A stretch of DNA of 64,000 nt, from the NCBI RefSeq assembly GCF_009017415.1, contig NC_092408.1, positions 1,240,001 through 1,304,000 of the forward strand, read 5' to 3'. This document shows positions 57,127 through 64,000 of this stretch, one piece after another; the stretch's first letter is position 1; every line of letters starts with the position of its first letter. This stretch comes from Aspergillus flavus (taxonomy: Eukaryota > Ascomycota > Eurotiomycetes > Eurotiales > Aspergillaceae). The translations under genes and the position numbers were made by a program. Below the pieces are notes generated by a model that was not told the origin of the DNA, did no database searches, and worked only from the letters and a program-made list of their open reading frames with translations.

Positions 57127-58935
57127 ATGAAGGACCAAGATATTGTTGGAGAGGCACTCGCTGCCGTTCTCCCTCAGCATGACAAGCCCTGGCTCAGGGT
57201 ACCCCATCTTCTAAAGCTCAATCTCATCCTGCTGGTTCCATTATTATCGTCGGCTGTTGCGGGATACGATGGTACGTGCCAGATCGCTCTCCTGGAGATG
57301 CAAAGCAACTAATACAAAGGGTTGTAGGTTCGCTGATGAACGGATTGCAATCTATTCCTGAGTGGAAAAGATATTTCGGAAACCCAACTGGTTCTATTCT
57401 CGGCGTCGTGAATGCAGCCCAATCCATTGGAAGCGTGGTGTCTTTGCCGGTCGTGGGATGGCTTTCTGACAGACTTGGCCGACGCTTGACACTGTTGCTA
57501 GGTTCATTAACCATCGTGGCATCTTCTGCGATTCAGGCTGCCTCTGTTAAGTATGGCATGTTTGTGTTCTCACGGGTGCTGGTCGGTGTTGGATCCATGC
57601 TTGTAGTTCAGCCGGCCCCTATGCTTATCACAGAGCTGGCATATCCTACCCATCGTGGAAAGTATACCAGGTATGTCATTCGGAAAAACGGACAAAGGAT
57701 AAATGCATCGTACGCTGACACAGATTCCTTCATCAACAGTGCCTTTTGGACGATGTATTACTTGGGCGCCATTCTGGCCTCGTGGACTTGTTACGGGACA
57801 CAGAGAAACATGACAGACGACTGGACATGGAGGATACCATCTATTATCCAGGCAGGATTCCCCATTGTCCAGATATTATTCTGGTGGTGCGTTCCGGAAT
57901 CTCCACGGTATGACCTGTTGCAGTGGCCAACCACTGGCCTATATGGTAGAAGAAGTGCTTGTTCTAACACTCCCTGTAGATGGCTCATCGCGAACGATCG
58001 ACGTGAAGAAGCAGAACAATTACTCGCTCGTTTTCACACCGACGGAGACGTCAACCACCCGTTGGTTCAATTCGAAATGTCAGAGATCATCCACACTCTC
58101 TCGATGGAGGCTCGAGCATCTCAAGTACCATGGTCGACCCTGGTCAAGACGCCTGGGAATCGAAAGAGAACATTCATTGCGATCTGCGTCGGAGCTTTCG
58201 CTCAGTGGAACGTTAGTTAATCTGTCCTTTCGTTGTCTCTTACCCTGACTCGCACTAACCATCATCTCTCTCCTTACATAGGGTGTCGCTGTCGTATCGT
58301 ATTACCTCACCCTTGTCCTTGACACCGTCGGAATAACCGATTCCGATACACAAACCCTGATCAACGGCTTACTGCAAGTCTTCAACTTCATCGCAGCAGG
58401 AAGTGCAGCCTTGCTGGTAGACCGGCTCGGTCGACGAACCTTATTCCTCTGGTCCGCCGCAGGAATGCTGGTCTCGTTTGTGATATGGACCGCCTGCTCC
58501 GCTGTCTTCGACACCAGTCAAGCCGCCCCGCTCGGAAACACTGTGATTGCCTTCGTTTTCATCTTCTACTTCCATTATGACATCGCATACACCCCTCTTC
58601 TGCTGGGCTACCCCACTGAAATCTTCCCTTACTCAATCCGAAGCAAGGGCGTGACGACAACACTGTTGTCTGTGTACTCCTCACTGGTCATCCTTGCGTT
58701 CGTCAACCCAATCGCCTTGGAGAATATCGGATGGCATTATTATATTTTCTTTTGCTGCTTTGACCTCCTCGTTCTTTCTGTGACTTTCTTCATGTTCCCC
58801 GAGACAAAGGGTCACTCGCTTGAGGAAATTGCGCAGATTTTCGATGGGCCGTCGGCGGGGACGGGCGGGCTTGAGGTCGGCAAGAAGGATTATGATGAGA
58901 CTATCACACGGGAACATGCCGAGTATGCTGGCTAA
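57127..58935 (+). CDS. MFS sugar/polyol transporter
   Basis: Model: exons 57127-57271, 57328-57670, 57740-57907, 57980-58211, 58282-58935, 513 residues, twelve membrane segments expected. Sugar-porter signatures: GYDGSLMNGLQSI at the first helix (joined across intron 1), GWLSDRLGRR (D-R-x-G-R-R loop), VPESPRWL (PESPR, joined across intron 3), DRLGRRTLF and PETKGHSLEEI near the C-terminus. The second intron (57671-57739) has a length divisible by three and is open, so retention would insert 23 residues; removal gives the family form. It would import a hexose, pentose or polyol over the plasma membrane and is divergent from the SDR with a shared promoter. Confidence 0.9.
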
Positions 58936-60158
58936 AGGCCTCTAGCTCTCACAAGGTCACCTGTCTGTCGGGTGGTGCTAGACCTAGCGTCAGGATTCAG
59001 AAAATCGGTAAACGTTCGTCGTTTTATTTCATAGCGGTGTATATTGTTTTTTGATATGTAAATCAAGTTGAGGGCGTCACACACTAGGCAACAGAGCTGA
59101 GGCGCGCTGATCAAGCCGCTTATCTGGTAATCTATAGCTTTCTCCCAATCATTCTAGATACTCTTTTTGTGCTGTTTAAGCGGTGGGCAGTTATGGCGTG
59201 CTTCAGATTACAGATCAATTTTATTTAACCTGGCTATTTTGATTCACACTGGGGCAGTTTTGCTAAATATTGTTGACTTGCTGAGATTATGGCCATCATC
59301 CTAAAATGTCTTGAGGACCTTAAAGCATCAGCCTTTGCTGTTATAATATGTAATCAGACGCCCAATGAGATCGTCTCCATTAGACTAGTTGTTCTTCACC
59401 CACTTCTTTATTTCATAAATAATGCGCTCTCTGAGACAATTCGCGTATGGAAATACACCTCAGGCCAGATTCTAGGTGAGTTTGTGTTCATATCGTTTTT
59501 CCCCGTTCTTTGATTACTCCTGATGAAGCTATTATGCTTATCTTGTTGAACTTGATCACACGAAGTATGTCCACGATTGAGTCACTTGGATCCGTCATCA
59601 TGACTGTGAAAAAGCAATGGCTTAGGAGGCACAGCGCTAGAACATCCAAACAGTGTCAACAAATAGGGCCATCAAGGGAGGGCTCTAATTGAGGGGATTC
59701 AGAGTCTCATATAGTTTATATGTACATCTGTCTCCTTATATCCTCACACTTCTTAGTAACAACTCTTGGATATAGCAAGGTTTTGATCAACCCGGCGAAG
59801 ACTACACGCCATCGTCGAATTACCATGTAGCGCGTAGAATGGAATACTTCCTACCTTCTGGATCCAGTACTTCTAGACGATAGAATCATAATGCCGTCAG
59901 CATAAAGAATGGCTACAAGGCGCACTCCAGAGTCACAGTTCGCCTTCTCCCAAAATGGATTAGGTGGTCACTTCCAACTTTGTGTTATATCAGTTCTACG
60001 TAGACAGCCCCTCTCCTGCCTCCTCCGCCTGTCACCTCCCTTTCATTTGCCCTTCGCGCTACTATATTCAACCAAGAACTTTACCTCATCTACTCTTGAC
60101 ATGACCATTCCACTTGATCTCTTGACATGATCACTTCTTCTATCTACAAGTCAGTGCA
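58936..60158. other. Intergenic, about 1.2 kb
   Basis: No gene recognised. Small frames at 59289-59692 show no family likeness. Confidence 0.4.
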
Positions 60159-61123
60159 ATGACCGAAAATACCCTTTTCAACGACTGGGCAAACCGAAAG
60201 GTTGACTTCGGTCGTGGGCCTGGCTCGATATGTACCCTAGATAGGCTGTACGGTGAGAAGAACAGTCAGGTCGATGATGAACGGTATTAGGAGTACCAGT
60301 ATATCGGCGGCGCCTATGGCACTTTCTTGTGTTATAACGTGATGGACAGTACTTATCGGGGTGTGATGAAAATATTCATGCAGTATATTTATAACCCAGG
60401 CTAAAGAAGCTTCACATAGCTTACAGTTCCCTAGAATCCCATATGATGGATCTCAGCACGCGCCGGCTGAACATAGGGAGGCTCAAGCCCAATCTATTCC
60501 CGTGGGCGATTTGATATTGATAGTCAATTAAACGCACTGAGCACCCTAACAACAAAGCAATACAAGTCCAGTCCAAAAATTCTCGGTATAAATTTTGAGA
60601 CTTAGCTAGCGACAGATCCAGTACCTGGAGGATATATCTATTTCATCCTTACGAATTATTTACCTGGAATAAAGTTGAGGAAGGTTACCTTCTGGAGTTT
60701 AGAAGCCTCAGTGCGTGAGCAGATACGGCAAACCTTCAAACTAGCCTAGAAGTAAGTTTATATCCCCTTTTATTAGGATATAAGTTCTGATTCCTTTTCT
60801 ATTCTCTTGAGATTGTGTCAACTCAGGGATTGTACGGGGGCTCCAAGAAATAGAGCACGTCTTATGGGACACAGCAACATACAAGAGGTACGTAATGACT
60901 CCTGTCCACAACAAAAATAAGCCACTCCTTCGGCATAGCTATTGACAAGCTCTAACCTTTCAATAGTTATATCGCCAGCTTTAGAATGAGTGAGCCTGCA
61001 GGGGAAAGTGACGAGTGGCGGGATGATGAGTTGATTGTTTGGAGCATGGCAAAGACTCAAAATAATCGTATCTGGTCTGAGGACCCAAATAAACACCCGG
61101 ACATGAGCACCTGGACTCTTTGA
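60159..61123 (+). pseudogene. Fungal protein-kinase-like (APH-type) pseudogene
   Basis: Starting at ATG 60159, MTENTLFNDWANRKVDFG runs 43 codons to TAG at 60288. Beyond it, in shifting frames, come pieces of a fungal kinase-like protein: EYQYIGGAYGTFLCYNVM, then about 60610-60750 VPGGYIYFILTNYLPGIKL and VREQIRQTFKLA ending in TAG, then near 60870 VLWDTATYK (the LLWD strand), and finally WRDDELIVWSMAK to KHPDMSTWTL before TGA at 61121. Order and spacing fit one gene broken by several stops and frame changes. The family is common in Aspergillus and of unknown function, often without canonical kinase residues. Confidence 0.7.
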
Positions 61124-62108
61124 TTCTGTGGGAAGGCCCGTTTTTGTTCTTACTTAGGGATAGGTTTCGAATTGATCCGTTAGTATTGGGATTTAATGAA
61201 CACAAAGGAGTCAATCGAGTCATACTGATACAGAACTGAGCCACCAGCGTCTTTCAGCAACTGCGGGCCGTCGCTTATGTGTTATCACGCAGGTACAATG
61301 AGAACACGTCTCGATACCCTGAGCACTATACGCTCGCTCTCTGAGATTGGGAGCATAGTCAGTGCTTCAGGTCGCACTGGATAGCCTGGTTAGGTTATAG
61401 TTCGTGGTGTATGGCCTTTCTGATAACATGAATACGCACCTTCTGCAGGTTCACTGGTATGGTATGGCTTGCACGCCTTGAAGGGCTGCGGCCGATGTCC
61501 GTGACGGTCACACGGGTGCATATAGAGGAATGAGTGGAGCTTTGTTGTAATATGGCAGCCGATAGATATTTTGAGTCTTGGACCTGTAAATCACTACCTG
61601 GTTTCAGAGTGGCGCAATTAGGCAAAATAATGGACTAACCCATTGCAAATATATTGTACAGGTTTCATGTATGCGTTGTTCGCTACGGCAAATAAGCTTC
61701 TCCAGCTGCTGCCTAGCCACCATTAAACCAGTCAGCCCCAAGTCTTGACTGACGTAAGAAGACTTGATACCGTCTTGGATTGAATTTTGTGTCAGATTGG
61801 AATTGCTGGCGTTATCAAGCTTATCTGATGGAACCTTTCCTGGCCCACGTACCCCGCATCCGAGACTCTAAGAGGAGATCATGCACGTTCGCGATAAGGG
61901 ACTGCCGATCAGCATTGACCATTAGTTTTCACGAGAGATACCGGACTCGGAGATACTACCAGTACCGACAGACATATATTCACGAGCTATCCCCAGCTGC
62001 TTCGGTGTATACCACAAAAAGAACACAAATAACTGCCACAAGCCTCCGAGGTATTTTCTGTACCTGTTCCAATCCAGTGGCTTTTATTGCATCAAGGACA
62101 TAACAGGA
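61124..62108. other. Intergenic, about 1 kb
   Basis: No gene recognised; the frame 61780-62103 overlaps the start of the next gene in another frame and is not supported. Confidence 0.4.
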
Positions 62109-63293
62109 ATGGATATCAGAGAACCACCAGTCATCGACTTCGCACGTTAGTTTCCCAGCTAGTTCTAGTAGTTATGAACTCACCAGGATCACAGCATTTT
62201 ATGGCCCAGAAGGTGCCGCAAAGGAACGATTAATAAATGAGTTGCGCCAAGCCTGCAAGCAGTTTGGCTTCTTCCAACTCATCAATCATACTATTCCAGC
62301 GAGTCTACAAGAATCTGTCCTTCAGCAGAGCAAAGAATTCTTTGAGCTTCCAATATCAACAAAAGAAAAATATAAAAAAGGTCAGTACTCCACATGAACA
62401 TAAGAAGTCATCCTTGGAGTCATCCGCGAATGATATACTGAATCCTACATAAAATCACGTAGGTCTTAATGGCGACAATCGCGGTTACGAGGGCTTTAGG
62501 GCGCAAAACTTCGAGAAGCGAGGCAAAGGTGACCTGAAGGAAGGTTTCTACTTAGGCAAAGACCTTGCACTTGACGATCCACAGGTTGTTACGAGGAAGT
62601 TTGATAAGGGGCCCAACAAGTACCCTTTGGAAGTTAGCGAGCCAGCTAAATTCCGAGCTGTTATGGACGAGTATCATGAGGCAATGACATCGCTTGCGAT
62701 GGGGATTCTGAGAATGTTAGCACTTACTCTGGAGCTAGAGGAAAGTGCTTTCGACGCGTTTTGCGAACATCCGATCGCTATTCTTCGGCTGCTGCACTAT
62801 CCCCCCCAAGATCCTGACAGTTCGGATATCGAGAGAGGTGAGGCCTACTTCATGTTTTTCATGATCAGTGCTTACTTTAGTCGGCAAAGGCATTGGCGCT
62901 CATACCGATTTCGGTGGTATCACTATTCTTCTTCAAGACACGACCGGTGGCTTGCAGGTTTGGAACAATGTCTCGTCGGAATGGGTAGATGTGACACCTG
63001 TACCGGGTGCCTATGTCGTGAACCTAGGCAATATGATGATGCGATGGACAAATGATCGCTATCTATCTAACCTCCATCGGGTTATCAACAAGAGCGGCAA
63101 GGAGCGCTTTAGCGTTCCATTCTTCTTGTCTGGTAACCCTGACTACATAGTCGAGTGTCTCCCGACCTGCATCGGGGCCGGGCCTAAGTACCCTCCCATA
63201 ACTGTGGGTCAGTGGATGGCTGGGCGATATGCGGATACGTATGGCACATCGAATGAAGAGGCAATTTCTGACATGCGAGAAGTGCCTTCTTGA
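62109..63293 (+). CDS. 2-oxoglutarate/Fe(II) oxygenase, isopenicillin-N-synthase-like
   Basis: Model: exons 62109-62145, 62195-62380, 62463-62837, 62881-63293, 336 residues. The DIOX_N start (PPVIDFAPFYGPEGA, then ACKQFGFFQLINHTIP) is followed by the catalytic jelly roll: GIGAHTDFGGITILLQD with His207 and Asp209, SNLHRVIN with His265 as third iron ligand, and ERFSVPFF with Arg275-x-Ser277 binding 2-oxoglutarate. All metal and cosubstrate residues are in place, so an active oxygenase is likely. Fungal relatives hydroxylate, desaturate or cyclise secondary metabolites or act on xanthine and gibberellin-like substrates. The last intron is short (43 bases) with a long pyrimidine-rich end. No pathway partners are in view to the right. 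Confidence 0.9.
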
Positions 63294-64000
63294 GGTATGC
63301 TTGCGGGAGGAAGAGGGCTCGTAGGCCCAGCACACAACTATCGGGCAATGACAATGGCTCTGGATTCTTGTATATTGGAATGTGTAGAATAGCTCATGAT
63401 ATCCACGTGGGCTGATGCTTACGAGCATATGCAGAGGCGCAAAGGGCCGAGGAAGTAAATGTGTCGGGGAATGGTGAATGTCACTAGCACATTTCTATAT
63501 GTACCTAGGAAAAACGTCGCCATTAATCGTGGTATCTCCGGCCTCATGGTCCTACTTGGTACTGTGGCTTATCCACATATCCAGGTCAATCAATTCTCCG
63601 ATGAATGGCTTTTTGGCTCTTGTGATCACGATAATAATCCAATCTCCAAACTTCTGGCCCTAGAACATAAAAGGTGTTTTAGGCCGCTTGTGTTTGTAAT
63701 TCCTGTTCTAGCTTGTATTGACCGAATTTGCCTAAATGTCCTTGTTAGATCTACAGCCACTTGAATACAGGCCATGATGTTCCCCTGATTAGGAAATATC
63801 TTTAGCTTCATGATTTTGAATGTATAGCGGATGACATGCGGAAAAGGAGATGGTGCGACCGATATTGCCAAGCCACGCAGGTCAGCTGACCACCTGTAGT
63901 TACTACTGCCAACTGTAGACAAGCGCATGATCACGACTTCACAAGACCAGCAGTCAATTTGTGCGGCCTTGTTCTACTTCACCATCTTCAACCTTCAATA
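63294..64000. other. Right flank, no gene seen
   Basis: No coding frame with splice support or family features in this 0.7 kb. Confidence 0.4.

Noticed and set aside
59289..59692. Two small plus-strand frames after the transporter
   Set aside because: No motif, no splice signals linking them.

Overview
The window is nuclear DNA of a filamentous ascomycete, most likely Aspergillus or a close Eurotiomycete. The evidence is many short introns of about 45-80 bases with GTRNGT donors and CTAAC/TGAC-like branch sites, a high density of families typical of these fungi (Zn2Cys6 regulator, DUF6546, UNC93-like carrier, Baeyer-Villiger monooxygenase, AsaB-like oxygenase, sorbose-reductase-like SDRs), and closely spaced genes on both strands. 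The species cannot be fixed from the sequence. Exon models below were built by hand from splice signals and reading-frame continuity; family names rest on motifs and recall, not on database searches.

Layout. 0.6-8 kb: a broken wax-synthase-like acyltransferase gene, a small basic ORF, a GST, an NAD-epimerase SDR and a Gfo/Idh/MocA (Gal80-like) protein. 8.5-16.4 kb: Baeyer-Villiger-type flavin monooxygenase, a DUF6546 gene with an in-frame TGA near its start, an intronless FMN monooxygenase (NtaA/SnaA type) and an MDR oxidoreductase. 17.6-25.3 kb: an L-type amino acid permease, an AsaB-like oxygenase, an UNC93-like carrier and a second APC permease. 26.2-33.6 kb: a conserved-looking block with secreted agmatinase, free methionine-R-sulfoxide reductase with micro-exons, NAD kinase and exosome subunit Rrp46. 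33.6-40.5 kb: gene-poor, with decayed fragments (APH/AIM9-like kinase remnant, NRPS condensation-domain remnant) and a GNAT gene whose C-terminus is frameshifted. 40.5-47.2 kb: cytochrome P450, Zn2Cys6 regulator and SDR, perhaps what is left of a metabolite cluster together with the NRPS remnant. 48.5-50 kb: a protein with a GDSGS trypsin-like motif. 51.8-58.9 kb: a probable sugar/polyol catabolic cluster of P-loop sugar-kinase-like protein, Zn polyol dehydrogenase, sorbose-reductase-like SDR and MFS sugar transporter. 59-64 kb: a decayed protein-kinase-like gene and an intact 2-oxoglutarate/Fe(II) oxygenase.

The most interesting items are the sugar/polyol cluster, whose members could form a complete import-reduction/oxidation-phosphorylation route; the stand-alone trypsin-like protein; the two TAG codons in the acyltransferase gene, both consistent with TGG-to-TAG changes of RIP type; and the 5-base micro-exon in the sulfoxide reductase. 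The mixture of intact conserved genes with several broken accessory genes suggests an accessory region under decay around a stable core block.
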